Below are positions 27,172 through 35,867 of a stretch of DNA of 64,000 nt, in pieces (within the stretch, counting starts at the first letter, position 1; each line of letters starts with the position of its first letter). The notes under the pieces were generated by a model, which worked only from the letters and a program-made list of their open reading frames with translations, was not told where the DNA came from and searched no databases. Source of the stretch: Bog-756 sp963738545 (GTDB taxonomy: Bacteria > Actinomycetota > Acidimicrobiia > Acidimicrobiales > RAAP-2); assembly GCA_963738545.1 (NCBI GenBank), contig CAVTXA010000008.1, forward strand, positions 434,001-498,000, given 5' to 3'. The translations under genes were made by a program, and so were the position numbers.

Positions 27172-29793
27172 TCACTCCTCCTCGGCCAGCGCCACGTCGA
27201 CGGCAGGCTCGTCGGCCACCCGGGTGACCAGGTCGACGACCCCGCCGGCGTCGTGCAGGTCGTCCTCGGCCGTGAGCAGGGCGGTGATCCGCTCGGCGGA
27301 GTCGGCCACGGTGAGCGTGGTGACGGTCCAGCGCATGGAGCGCTTGGCGTTCGTCTTGGCCCGGCGGACCTGGCCCAGCACCTCGGCCGCCACCTCCAGG
27401 ACCGGTCCGGTGGCGTCGGGACCCTCGGGTAGCGCCTCGTCGAACTCGCCGGCCGTCGGCCACGAGGCGGCATGGATGGAGCCGCTCTGCCACCACGACC
27501 ACACCTCCTCGGTCACGAACGGCAGCACCGGGGCCAGCAGCCTGAGCAGGACCGACAGGGCCAGGGCCAGAGTGGCCCGGGCCGAGGCCGGGCCGGGGTC
27601 GCCGGGGTCGCCGTAGGCGCGCGTCTTGACCAGCTCCAGGTAGTCGTCGCAGAAGGACCAGAAGAACGACTCGGTGCGTTCGAGGGCACGGGCGTAGTCG
27701 TAGGACTCGAAGGCCACGGTGGCCTCCCCGATGACCTGGGCCAGCCGGGCCAGCATGGCCCGATCCAGGGGTGCGGTGACCGATCCCGGCCCGGGCACCA
27801 CCACGGTGCCGTCGTCGCCGGCCATCCGTCCGAGGGCGAAGCGCGAGGCGTTGAGCACCTTGATGGCCAGCCGTCGTCCCACCTTCATCTGGCCCTCGTC
27901 GAAGGCGGTGTCGGTGCCGGGCCGGCCGCCGGCCGCCCAGTAGCGCACGGCGTCGGCCCCGTGCTTCTCCACCAAGGGGAGGGGGGTGACCACGTCCCCT
28001 TTGGATTTGGACATCTTCTTGCGGTCGGGGTCGAGCACCCAGCCGGAGATGGCGGCGTCGGTCCAGGGGAGCGAGCCGTGTTCCAGCTCCGAGCGGACCA
28101 CGGTGGAGAAGAGCCACGTGCGGATGATCTCGTGGGCCTGGGGCCGGACGTCCATGGGGAAGACCCGGGCGAAGAGGTCGGGGTCGTCCTCCCATCCGCC
28201 GGCGATTTGGGGGGTGAGCGAGGAGGTGGCCCAGGTGTCCATGACGTCGGGATCGCCGACGAACCCTCCGGGCTGGCCACGCTGGTCGGCGCCATAGCCG
28301 TCGGGTACATCGGTGGACGGGTCGACGGGGAGTCGGTCCTCGGAGGCGAAGAGGGGCCGGTCGAACTCGGTCTCCCCGGCGGCGTCGACCGGGTACCAGA
28401 CCGGGAAGGGGACCCCGAAGAAGCGTTGCCGACTGATGTTCCAGTCGCCGTTGAGGCCTTCGACCCAGGCCCGGTAGCGGTGGGCCATGTAGGGCGGGTG
28501 CCAGTGCAGCTCATCGCCCCGGGCCAGAAGGCGGTCCCGGAGGGGGAGGGTCAGGACGAACCACTGCCGGGACGAGACGATCTCGAGGGGGCGTTCGCCC
28601 TTCTCGTAGAACTTGACCGGGTGGGTGATGGGGCTGGGGTCACCGATGAGAGCCCCGGACTCGCCCAGCTGCTCGACGATCCGGGTCTGGGCCTGCCGGA
28701 CGGTGCGGCCGGCCAGCTCGTCGTAGGCCCGGGTGGCGGCTCCGGGATCGTCGGACTCCCATCCCTCGCTGCCCCAGGCCACTGGCAGGAGCCGGCCGTC
28801 GCGTCCGACGATGGTCCGGGTGGGCAGGGCGAGCTCACGCCACCACACCACGTCGGTGGTGTCACCGAAGGTGCAGATCATGGCGATGCCCGAGCCCTTC
28901 TCGGGATCGGCCAGCTCGTGGGCCAGGACCGGCACCCGCACCCCGAACAGGGGCGTGGACACCTCGGTCCCGAACAGCGGGCGGTAGCGCTCGTCGTCGG
29001 GATGGGCCACCAGCGCCACACACGCGGCCAACAGCTCGGGACGGGTGGTCTCGATGTCGATCCCACCGTCATGGCCCACCCGGGGGAAACGGATCCGGTG
29101 GTAGGCCCCGGGCCGCTCCCGGTCCTCGAGTTCGGCCTGGGAGACGGCGGTGCGGAAGTCCACATCCCACAGGGTGGGTGCGGTCCGCTGCACTACCTGG
29201 GATCGCGACGCCAGGCGGAGGAAGCCCCGCTGGGACACCCGCTGGGCCCGCTCCGAGACCGTGGCGTAGGTATGGGACCAGTCCACCGACAGGCCCAACA
29301 TGCGCCACAGCTGTTCGAAGACCTGCTCGTCCTCCTCGGTGAGCTGGTGGCACAGGGCGACGAAGTTGGGTCGGGAGACCGAGATCGGTTCCTTGCCGGG
29401 CTGCGCCGGCGGCTCGAAGTCGGGGTCGAAGGGCAGGCTCGGATCGCACCGGACCCCGAAGAAGTTCTGGACGCGGCGTTCGGTGGGCAGGCCGTTGTCG
29501 TCCCAACCCATGGGATAGAAGACGGCCCGCCCCCGCATCCGGTGGAAGCGGGCCACGGCATCGGTGTGGGTATAGGAGAAGACGTGGCCGATGTGGAGTG
29601 ATCCCGAGACGGTCGGCGGGGGGGTGTCGATGGAGAAGACCCGCTCACGGGGGGCGGTCCGGTCGAAGGCGTAGGTGCCGTCCTCTTCCCACCGGGTCGA
29701 CCAAGTGGCCTCCAGGCCCTCCAGCCCGGGCTTCTCGGGGATCCCCGTGGGTCCGGTCGCCCTGCCGTCCGACCCGGTCGCGTGCACACTCAT
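27172..29793 (-). CDS. valS: Valine-tRNA ligase
   Basis: 873 residues. Class Ia synthetase that charges tRNA-Val. The HIGH motif is in TVSGSLHIGHVFSYTHTDAVARF and KMSKS in KKMSKSKGD; GWDDNGLPTERRVQNFFGVRC is the family's nucleotide-binding segment, and an editing domain and an anticodon-binding C-terminal half follow. The frame is open upstream, but ATG at 29793 is where the protein similarity begins and lies 9 nt from a TACGGT -10 box. It is divergent from cysS with 21 bp between the starts. Confidence 0.94.
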   Translation of the reverse strand: MSVHATGSDGRATGPTGIPEKPGLEGLEATWSTRWEEDGTYAFDRTAPRERVFSIDTPPPTVSGSLHIGHVFSYTHTDAVARFHRMRGRAVFYPMGWDDNGLPTERRVQNFFGVRCDPSLPFDPDFEPPAQPGKEPISVSRPNFVALCHQLTEEDEQVFEQLWRMLGLSVDWSHTYATVSERAQRVSQRGFLRLASRSQVVQRTAPTLWDVDFRTAVSQAELEDRERPGAYHRIRFPRVGHDGGIDIETTRPELLAACVALVAHPDDERYRPLFGTEVSTPLFGVRVPVLAHELADPEKGSGIAMICTFGDTTDVVWWRELALPTRTIVGRDGRLLPVAWGSEGWESDDPGAATRAYDELAGRTVRQAQTRIVEQLGESGALIGDPSPITHPVKFYEKGERPLEIVSSRQWFVLTLPLRDRLLARGDELHWHPPYMAHRYRAWVEGLNGDWNISRQRFFGVPFPVWYPVDAAGETEFDRPLFASEDRLPVDPSTDVPDGYGADQRGQPGGFVGDPDVMDTWATSSLTPQIAGGWEDDPDLFARVFPMDVRPQAHEIIRTWLFSTVVRSELEHGSLPWTDAAISGWVLDPDRKKMSKSKGDVVTPLPLVEKHGADAVRYWAAGGRPGTDTAFDEGQMKVGRRLAIKVLNASRFALGRMAGDDGTVVVPGPGSVTAPLDRAMLARLAQVIGEATVAFESYDYARALERTESFFWSFCDDYLELVKTRAYGDPGDPGPASARATLALALSVLLRLLAPVLPFVTEEVWSWWQSGSIHAASWPTAGEFDEALPEGPDATGPVLEVAAEVLGQVRRAKTNAKRSMRWTVTTLTVADSAERITALLTAEDDLHDAGGVVDLVTRVADEPAVDVALAEEE

Positions 29794-29801
29794 GATCGGG
29801 T

Positions 29802-29808
29802 TACCGTA
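29802..29808. promoter_or_regulatory. Shared bidirectional -10 element between valS and cysS
   Basis: The heptamer TACCGTA reads TACCGT on the plus strand, 7 nt before the cysS GTG, and TACGGT on the minus strand, 9 nt before the valS ATG. Both fit TANNNT, and neither gene has a ribosome-binding site, so each mRNA would be leaderless and the two promoters overlap almost base for base. Confidence 0.55.
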
Positions 29809-29814
29809 CCCTGC

Positions 29815-31206
29815 GTGCTCCAGCTCCACGACACCGCCACCGGCGAGGTGGGTCCCCTCCGCCTGCGGGACCCGGGCCGGGTGTCCATGTACGTGTGCGG
29901 CCCCACGGTCGACGGGGTGCCCCACTTGGGCCACGGCCGGTTCTCCCTGGTGTTCGACGTCCTCCGCCGGTACCTGGTGTTCACCGGGCTCGACGTCACC
30001 TACGTCTCCAACATCACCGACATCGAGGACAAGATCATCGCCCGGGCCAAGGCCCAGGGTGTGCCCATCTCGGACTTCACCGCCACCAACGAGGCGGTCT
30101 GGTGGGAGGTGATGGACGCACTGGGCGTTCTGCGGCCCGACGAGACGCCCCACGCCACCGCCTACGTGGACCGGATGGTGGCCCTGGTGGTGGACCTGAT
30201 GGACCGGGGCGTGGCCTACGAGACCAGTGACGGTGTCTACCTGTCGGTGCGGGACGTCCCCGGCTACGGGCTCCTGGCCCACCAGCCCCTCGACTCGCTC
30301 CGGGCCGGGGCCCGGGTCGAGGCCGACGAGGAGAAGCACTCGCCGCTCGACTTCGTCCTGTGGAAGAAGGCCAAGGAGGGCGAGCCCTCCTGGGAGTCAC
30401 CGTGGGGGGACGGGAGGCCCGGGTGGCACACCGAGTGCGTGGTGATGTCCCTCGACCTCCTGGGTGACGGGTTCGATCTCCACGGTGGGGCCATCGACCT
30501 GATCTTCCCGCACCACGAGAACGAGCGGGCCCAGGCGGTGGCCGTCGGCCGCGAGTTCACCCGGCACTGGGTCCACAACGGGTGGGTCACCGTGGACGGC
30601 GAGAAGATGTCCAAGTCGGTGGGCAACTTCACCTCGCTCGCCGACCTGTTGGCGAAGAGCGACGGGCGCGCCTACCGGCTGCTCGTGCTGCGGTCCCACT
30701 ACCGGTCACCCATCGAGGTGACGCCCGAGACGATCGCCGACGCCGAGTCAGGACTGGCCCGGCTGGACGAGATGGGCCGGCGGTTCGGAATCGGCGAGCT
30801 GTTGGCGGAGGGCCCGGTGGTCGACCGGTCGGGAGGATCCGACGTCGATGCGAACTCGGTGGCCCGCTTCCGGGCACGGATGGACGACGATCTGGACACC
30901 CCGGGGGCACTGGCCGTCGTCTTCGACCTGGTCCGGCGGGCCAACAGCGCGGCCGATGCCGCCGACGACGTCGGGGCCGCCCGGGCCGCGGGGACGGCCG
31001 CCCTGCTCGGCGCCGCCCTCGGCCTGCCGTTCGGGTCGGGGGCATCAGCGGAGATCGATCCGGACACCGCCGAGCGGGTCAGACGACGGGACGAGGCCCG
31101 TGCCGCACGCCGGTGGGACGAGGCCGACACTCTCCGTGGTGAGCTGGAGGCATCGGGGTGGGTGGTCGAGGACGGCCCCGACGGGACGCGGATCCGCCGT
31201 CAATGA
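29815..31206 (+). CDS. cysS: Cysteine-tRNA ligase
   Basis: 463 residues. CysRS motifs: MYVCGPTVDGVPHLGHGRFS (HLGH for HIGH, first zinc Cys), YVSNITDIEDKII, the zinc-binding WHTECVVMS and HGGAIDLIFPHHENERAQA, and KMSKS in GEKMSKSVGNF. MshC, the mycothiol ligase relative, lacks this combination. GTG at 29815 is chosen over ATG 29782 because it follows the TACCGT -10 box by 7 nt and leaves the valS start region free. It charges tRNA-Cys in the cytoplasm. Confidence 0.9.
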   Translation: MLQLHDTATGEVGPLRLRDPGRVSMYVCGPTVDGVPHLGHGRFSLVFDVLRRYLVFTGLDVTYVSNITDIEDKIIARAKAQGVPISDFTATNEAVWWEVMDALGVLRPDETPHATAYVDRMVALVVDLMDRGVAYETSDGVYLSVRDVPGYGLLAHQPLDSLRAGARVEADEEKHSPLDFVLWKKAKEGEPSWESPWGDGRPGWHTECVVMSLDLLGDGFDLHGGAIDLIFPHHENERAQAVAVGREFTRHWVHNGWVTVDGEKMSKSVGNFTSLADLLAKSDGRAYRLLVLRSHYRSPIEVTPETIADAESGLARLDEMGRRFGIGELLAEGPVVDRSGGSDVDANSVARFRARMDDDLDTPGALAVVFDLVRRANSAADAADDVGAARAAGTAALLGAALGLPFGSGASAEIDPDTAERVRRRDEARAARRWDEADTLRGELEASGWVVEDGPDGTRIRRQ

Positions 31207-31244
31207 ACGGCGCGTGAACACCCGTCCAGAACACGCCTCCCCAG

Positions 31245-31272
31245 TTGATTCTGGAAATCAGACTGGTAGCGT
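31245..31272 (+). promoter_or_regulatory. Candidate promoter of the cold-shock gene
   Basis: TTGATT (31245-31250) and TAGCGT (31267-31272) with a 16-nt spacer lie 127-155 nt upstream of the cold-shock start. The resulting leader of about 120 nt is in keeping with the long 5' UTRs of cspA-type genes. Confidence 0.5.
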
Positions 31273-31398
31273 TTTCCTTCTCAGGGGGTTCCCCTGGGCC
31301 GGTGGTCGGAGACCCACACGAAGGCGTGAGGGTCGGGGCCGGTGGTCCTCGGGCGGCCCGCTGTGCACGAAGCGTGTGGAGGAAAGGGGAATGCCACC

Positions 31399-31611
31399 GT
31401 GGCTTCCGGAACAGTCAAGTGGTTCAACGCCGAGAAGGGCTTCGGCTTCATCTCACAACCGGATGGCGGGGCCGATGTATTCGTGCACCACACCGCGATC
31501 CAGATGAACGGATTCCGCTCCCTCGAGGAGGGCCAAGCTGTGGAGTTCGATCTGCAGGAGGGCCCCAAAGGCCTCCAAGCGGTGGATGTGCGCCTGGCCC
31601 AGCCGGCCTAG
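31399..31611 (+). CDS. Cold-shock domain protein
   Basis: 70 residues, the normal size. It reads ASGTVKWFNAEKGFGFI with RNP1 KGFGFI and RNP2 DVFVHH, so it binds single-stranded RNA/DNA as an RNA chaperone. The GTG start has an AAGGGGA ribosome site 8 nt upstream. A leader of about 190 nt separates it from cysS, and its own promoter is likely. Confidence 0.93.
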   Translation: MASGTVKWFNAEKGFGFISQPDGGADVFVHHTAIQMNGFRSLEEGQAVEFDLQEGPKGLQAVDVRLAQPA

Positions 31612-32001
31612 CCCCCGACCCTCCTCCTCCGTTCCCGGCCGCACCGGGGTTGCCGAGTGACCTCTACCGGTGCCTCCGCGGTCTCACGGCCGCCGCTCCA
31701 GGTGTTGATGGCCTAGCCGACCCGCCTGATCCGGTGGTCAGCGTGCGCCTATCGCCGCCGAGTGCCGGCGGGATGCCGTGGTCGCCGTCCCTGCCGTGTC
31801 CGGAACTGCCCTGGTCAGACCCGCGACCCGAGCATCTCCTCCCAAAAGGTGGCGTAGGGGCCACTTTGTGGTTACCATTGAGTAACTACCAAGCATCTGC
31901 CGGCCGCCGGGGCCGGTGGATCGAGCGACCCGGCACCTGACGACCGCCAGCGGGCGGCCCGGGGTGTGAGAGGCCCGACGGGCCGGAACGGAGCAGCGCA
32001 C
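31612..32001. other. 390-bp region upstream of the acyl-CoA dehydrogenase gene
   Basis: No protein-coding gene is supported. The only clear signal is the palindrome at 31871-31886. The last 20 nt carry GGAACGGAG as the ribosome site for the gene at 32002. Confidence 0.5.
31871..31886. promoter_or_regulatory. Palindromic candidate operator before the acyl-CoA dehydrogenase gene
   Basis: GTTAC-CATTGA-GTAAC is a perfect inverted repeat with a 6-nt centre in AT-richer surroundings, 115 bp upstream of an acyl-CoA dehydrogenase start. TetR/FadR-type regulators of fatty-acid genes use sites of this shape; the regulator is unknown. Confidence 0.45.
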
Positions 32002-33216
32002 ATGGCCGAATTCTCACTGGACCTCAATGAGGACCAACTGCAGATCCAAAAGTGGGTCCACGACTTTGCCGAGAACGTCATCCGGCCGGCCGGACGCGAG
32101 TGGGACGAGCGTGAAGAGACCCCCTGGCCCATCATCAAAGAGGCCGCCGAGATCGGGCTGTACTCCTTCGACTTCATCAGCCAGGCCTTCTTCGACGAGA
32201 GCGGCCTGCTGATGCCCATCGCCAGCGAGGAGATGGCCTGGGGAGACGCCGGCATCGCCCTGTCCATCTTCGGGAGCACGCTCGGCCTGGCCGGCATCGC
32301 CGCCAACGGGACGCCCGAACAGCTCCTCGAGTGGGGCCCCCAGTGCTTCGGCACTCCGGAGAAGATCCAACTGGCCGCGTTCGCCGTCTCCGAGCCGGAC
32401 GCCGGCTCCGACGTGTCCTCCCTGCGCACCCGGGCCGTCTACGACGAAGCCAAGGACGAGTGGGTCCTCAACGGTACGAAGACATGGATCACCAACGGGG
32501 GGATCGCTGACATCCACGTAGTGGTGGCCTCGGTCGATCCCGAGCTGGGGTCACGGGGACAGGCCAGTTTCATCGTGCCACCGAACACCCCGGGGATCGC
32601 CCAGGGCCAGAAGTTCCAGAAGATGGGCATCCGGGCGTCACACACGGCCGAGGTGGTGCTCGACGACTGCCGGGTGCCCGGACACTGCCTGTTGGGTGGC
32701 AAGGACAAACTCGACGAGAAGCTGGCCCGGGCCCGGGAGGGCAAGCGGTCGACGAGTCAGGCGGCCATGAAGACCTTCGAGGCCTCCCGACCCACCGTCG
32801 GCGCCCAGGCCCTGGGCATCGCCCGGGCCGCCTACGAGTACTCGCTGGCGTACGCCAAGGAGCGCAAGGCGTTCGGCCGCACCATCATCGAGAACCAAGC
32901 CATCGCCTTCAAACTGGCCGACATGAAGACGCGGATCGACGCATCCCGCCTGCTCGTGTGGCGGGCATCGTGGATGGGTCGCAACGGCAAGGAGTTCACA
33001 TCGGGCGAAGGCTCGATGTCCAAGTTGTACGCCGGCGAGACGGCGGTCTACGTGACCGAGGAGGCCATCCAAATCATGGGCGGCTATGGCTACATCCGCG
33101 AGCACCCGGTGGAGCAGTGGCACCGGGACTCCAAGATCTACACGATCTTCGAAGGGACCTCCGAGATCCAGCGGCTGATTATCGCCCGGGCCATCTCCGG
33201 GGTCCACATCAAGTAA
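32002..33216 (+). CDS. Acyl-CoA dehydrogenase
   Basis: 404 residues. FAD enzyme that introduces the alpha-beta double bond in acyl-CoA. Motifs: FAVSEPDAGSDVSSL (FAD/substrate loop), WVLNGTKTWITNGGIAD, FQKMGIRASHTAEVVLDDCRVP, YAKERKAFGRTIIENQAIAFKLADM, IQIMGGYGYIREHPVEQWHRDSK, and the catalytic Glu in IFEGTSEIQRLIIAR. ATG at 32002 is preceded by GGAACGGAG. It stands alone; chain-length preference cannot be read. Confidence 0.92.
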   Translation: MAEFSLDLNEDQLQIQKWVHDFAENVIRPAGREWDEREETPWPIIKEAAEIGLYSFDFISQAFFDESGLLMPIASEEMAWGDAGIALSIFGSTLGLAGIAANGTPEQLLEWGPQCFGTPEKIQLAAFAVSEPDAGSDVSSLRTRAVYDEAKDEWVLNGTKTWITNGGIADIHVVVASVDPELGSRGQASFIVPPNTPGIAQGQKFQKMGIRASHTAEVVLDDCRVPGHCLLGGKDKLDEKLARAREGKRSTSQAAMKTFEASRPTVGAQALGIARAAYEYSLAYAKERKAFGRTIIENQAIAFKLADMKTRIDASRLLVWRASWMGRNGKEFTSGEGSMSKLYAGETAVYVTEEAIQIMGGYGYIREHPVEQWHRDSKIYTIFEGTSEIQRLIIARAISGVHIK

Positions 33217-33584
33217 CTCATCTGGGTTTCGACTGCTGGCGTTCGTTTCGCAGCGCTCAGGATGACGAGGGCGACTATGGGCGATAACCGAATCCTCGGG
33301 TCGTGTTCTTGGTCGCGCTTTCGTGTACCCGATCGATCGTCGGAACGGGCTGTACGCAGCGTTGGACAGGCTGGGTCGTGAGTCCGGGACAAGAGCTGCC
33401 GTTCCGGTGGTATCACTGACTGAACGACGGTCTCCTTGTTGCTGTCACCCTCCTCCAAGGTCCACAGCGGTGATCGCGAAGCACCACTGGCGGCAACCGG
33501 ACGGCGATGCAAACGCTGTGATTCCCACCCCCCGACCTTTGTTCCCTGTCGATTCCCTCGGAGCAGCAGCCCGGCAGGGACATC
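33217..33584. other. 368-bp gap with no recognised gene
   Basis: Short open frames on both strands have no recognisable motif, poor codon bias and no ribosome sites. The region begins the looser accessory segment that extends to about 43 kb. Confidence 0.45.
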
Positions 33585-34232
33585 TCAATCGGTCCGTGCA
33601 AGTCGAACGTGGGTTACGGCTGGCGAGCATGTGTGTTCGATGCACCGGTAACAACTGGCGCTGGGGCCGAGATTGTCGAAGAGTCGTTCGCCAGCACCGA
33701 GCAAGACCGGCACAATCGCCAGATGTATTTCATCGATCAGCGAGGAGCGAAGGTACTGCCTGACCGTGGCTGCGCCACCTCCGACGAGGACGTCTCGGCC
33801 CCTCGCTGCTTCGAAGGCGGCACTGAGCGCAGCTTCGATACCGCTGTCAACGAAATGGAAGGTTGTTCCCCCCTGCATTTCGAAAGAGGCATGTGGGTGG
33901 TGCGTGAGCACGAAGACCGGGTGATGAAAAGGGGGATTCTCTCCCCACCAGCCGGTCCAATCGCTTTCGCCCCACGGGCCACGTAGGGGTCCGAACATGT
34001 TCCGACCCATGATCGTGGCACCCACACCAGATTCCCGCTCCGAGAAGAAGTCATTGTCGAGCCCCTCACTACCACCTTCTCTGCCAATCATTTGGTTGCC
34101 GCTTCGCGTAGCGAACAGCCAATCGTGGAGCCGCATACCACCCACCCCGAGTGGATTGTCGAGATCCTGACGCGGTCCAGCGACATAACCATCCAGTGAC
34201 ATCGAGAGATTACGCACAAGCAACCTCGGCAT
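33585..34232 (-). CDS. Dihydrofolate reductase family protein (RibD C-terminal domain)
   Basis: 215 residues starting MPRLLVRNLSMSLDGYVAG, with GATIMGRNMFGPLRGPWG, PVFVLTHHPHASFEMQGGTTF, DVLVGGGAATVRQYLRSSLIDEIHL and PVLLGAGERLFDNL. This is the RibD_C/DHFR-like NADPH-binding fold common in stand-alone reductases of unknown substrate. GGAAGG lies about 9 nt before ATG. A short GC-poor tail (SCYRCIEHTCSPAVTHVRLARTD) closes the protein. Confidence 0.82.
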   Translation of the reverse strand: MPRLLVRNLSMSLDGYVAGPRQDLDNPLGVGGMRLHDWLFATRSGNQMIGREGGSEGLDNDFFSERESGVGATIMGRNMFGPLRGPWGESDWTGWWGENPPFHHPVFVLTHHPHASFEMQGGTTFHFVDSGIEAALSAAFEAARGRDVLVGGGAATVRQYLRSSLIDEIHLAIVPVLLGAGERLFDNLGPSASCYRCIEHTCSPAVTHVRLARTD

Positions 34233-34378
34233 TGGGATCAACCTTCCCGTGTGGTTCCAACGACTGGACAAGCCACAGTACAGACGGTCTGGAGACACCG
34301 AAATCATCGGGCCGGAACCCGGTGTTGGGGTATTGCTGACCGCCGCGCACTCGTCACCAAAGCCCTCGCTTGCGTGAA

Positions 34379-34424
34379 GGGGGCACCGTCCGGCCCTTGG
34401 TCTGGTCAGCCGGACGGTGCCCCC
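34379..34424. terminator. Strong 16-bp hairpin
   Basis: GGGGGCACCGTCCGGC (34379-34394) is perfectly complementary to GCCGGACGGTGCCCCC (34409-34424) with a 14-nt loop. It lies downstream of the minus-strand Hsp20 group and upstream of the RibD-like gene, so it can end Hsp20-group transcription. It lacks a T-run. Confidence 0.55.
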
Positions 34425-34573
34425 GTTCGATTGGAGCCCGGCGACCATGACGCTGACCGTGGCTTTGGGTAGTCACCCCAAGGGTGCGCGGCGCTTCTCC
34501 GGGCGCCGATCGAGCAGGTCATCCACGTGGTCAGCGGCTCCGCCGGACTCGTGTTCGTGTCGTTCACGCTCTG

Positions 34574-34611
34574 TTCGTTGAGGAATCACCAGTTCGTTGA
34601 GGAATCACCAC
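34574..34611. repeat. 19-bp perfect tandem duplication
   Basis: GTTCGTTGAGGAATCACCA occurs twice head to tail with no spacer. It is in non-coding sequence; a recent slippage duplication or a paired binding site are both possible. Confidence 0.8.
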
Positions 34612-34673
34612 CTCCTTTGTCATTTCCAATCGGGTGACTGCTGGGGCTTGGTCGCTGGGTTCACCCATTCTTT

Positions 34674-34964
34674 TCAGACGCGACCCGTCACGGACCACTC
34701 CGGGGGCGACCGGGCGACTCTGGGTCGTGGAATGGTCCGTATCCATCGATGCCAACGCGGGCGGTAACGCTCCGCCCGCCAGGCCCTTGACTGTGGATCT
34801 CGCCCCTCCGAAATGGCCACCAGGGTACGGTCCGGTGGCCTCGGTGGCTCAGCCTCCCAGGAGGCGATGACCTCAGCGAAGGCCAAGTCGAGCAGCTCCG
34901 GATCGGCCATCACCACGTGAAGGAACTCGTGCCTTGCCGCCACCACAGATCGCTGTGTGACCAT
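34674..34964 (-). CDS. Small hypothetical protein following hsp20
   Basis: 96 residues, starting only 6 nt after the hsp20 stop. The first half is acidic and helical (HEFLHVVMADPELLDLAFAEVIASWEAE); the second is rich in Arg and Pro. The form LLDLAFAEVIASWE followed by a Pro-rich stretch recalls small unassigned actinobacterial proteins, but I cannot name a family. No ribosome site stands out, so translation may be coupled to hsp20. It could also be chance. Confidence 0.45.
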   Translation of the reverse strand: MVTQRSVVAARHEFLHVVMADPELLDLAFAEVIASWEAEPPRPPDRTLVAISEGRDPQSRAWRAERYRPRWHRWIRTIPRPRVARSPPEWSVTGRV

Positions 34965-34970
34965 GACGGT

Positions 34971-35447
34971 TCACACAGAGACTGAGTGGCGATCCTCAGC
35001 GGTTGCCGAGATCACCTGGGAGCCTCCAGTGGGCGACACGGCAGCTTGCTCGTCGGTCGACACGGTGATCTTGCGGGGCTTGGCCCGCTCCGCCACCGGG
35101 ATCGAAAGCCGGAGCACGCCACCGGTGTAGGCAGCCGTGATCCCACCCGTGTCGAGTGCGTCCCCAAGAATGACCTGTCGGCTGAACACGCCGGTTGGCC
35201 GCTCCGAGGCGACCAACTCCACATCGGGGCCGGTAGCGGTCCGACGCTCGGCTCGGACGGTCAGCACATTGCGCTCCACATCGAGGTCGATGCTGGCCGG
35301 GTCGATTCCCGGCAGGTCGAACTCGACGACAAACTCGTTACCGTTGCGCCAGGCGTCCATGGGCATGGCCGCCGGACGAGCAACGGTTCCGAAGACTTGT
35401 TCGGTCAACCGGTCGAGCTGACGGAACGGATCGGAACGAACAAGCAT
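34971..35447 (-). CDS. Hsp20/alpha-crystallin small heat-shock protein
   Basis: 158 residues. It begins MLVRSDPFRQLDRLTEQVFG and carries the alpha-crystallin domain (about residues 35-125): FVVEFDLPGIDPASIDLDVERNVLTVRAER, ERPTGVFSRQVILGDALDTGGITAAYTGGVLRLSIPVAERAKPRKI, including the GVLRLSIPV strand (the usual GVLTLxxP). ATG-independent holdase that keeps unfolded proteins soluble. GGAGGG lies before ATG. A sigma-70-type promoter lies about 75 nt upstream. A MerR/HspR-like regulator is encoded 0.9 kb upstream. Confidence 0.92.
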   Translation of the reverse strand: MLVRSDPFRQLDRLTEQVFGTVARPAAMPMDAWRNGNEFVVEFDLPGIDPASIDLDVERNVLTVRAERRTATGPDVELVASERPTGVFSRQVILGDALDTGGITAAYTGGVLRLSIPVAERAKPRKITVSTDEQAAVSPTGGSQVISATAEDRHSVSV

Positions 35448-35519
35448 GATGCACCCTCCTTGTTTCGGCCGGAGGCGTCCTTTCTGCGCCACCGGATCTA
35501 TGGCAGTTACTATAGATTT

Positions 35520-35549
35520 GTTATATCCTGCCGGCCATGTCTGATGCAA
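35520..35549 (-). promoter_or_regulatory. Candidate promoter of hsp20
   Basis: On the minus strand TTGCAT (35549-35544) and TATAAC (35525-35520) with an 18-nt spacer lie 73 nt upstream of the hsp20 ATG, in a distinctly AT-rich stretch. No HAIR-type or CIRCE inverted repeat is clear. Confidence 0.5.
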
Positions 35550-35567
35550 GCGGTTTTGGCGAGATTC

Positions 35568-35827
35568 TCACGAGTCGGACAGCGGGGGCAGCACGGCGGT
35601 ACTGATCCGCATCGGCCTTGCCGGGAACACTGGCCGTCCTTCGCTATCGACCCAGGTCCCGACCAGTCCAGCTCGCCCGGGGTGAACCCGACGGCATGCA
35701 CCCGTACGAGGAGGTCGTTCTGGGCGTCGTGCGGGTAAGGCACACCCAGGAATGAGCGTCCACCGGCGCCGGCATCGCGGTCTCGAGCGGCAAGGGCTTG
35801 TGTGGCGAGCATCGGTTGTTTCGCCAC
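35568..35827 (-). pseudogene. Zinc-type alcohol dehydrogenase remnant (N-terminal fragment)
   Basis: From about 35827 the minus strand encodes LAARDRDAGAGG, then VPYPHDAQNDLLVRVHAVGFTPGELDW, the N-terminus of the zinc-type/quinone-reductase-like alcohol dehydrogenases (MDR family). At about 35656-35662 one base is missing: the next frame continues as GTWVDSEGRP, the expected following residues, and then loses similarity before a stop at 35568-35570. No catalytic domain remains. It is a decayed gene fragment. Confidence 0.65.
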
Positions 35828-35867
35828 GGGACCGGTCTGCCCTGCGGAGTTTCGAGTGATGGAGAGT

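Larger units (their letters stand above)
34233..34673. other. 441-bp gap with a hairpin and a tandem repeat
   Basis: No gene is supported. It holds a 16-bp perfect stem-loop (34379-34424) and a 19-bp tandem duplication (34574-34611). It separates the RibD-like gene from the Hsp20 group. Confidence 0.5.

Noticed and set aside
29815..31206. Could the Cys enzyme be MshC (mycothiol biosynthesis)?
   Set aside because: The CGPT start, HGGAIDLIFPHHENE zinc region and full-length C-terminal domain are CysRS features.
34735..34780. GGTAACG within a GGGCGG/CCGCCC hairpin as a further SARP-type site
   Set aside because: Only one heptamer is present, without a second copy at 11 bp spacing.
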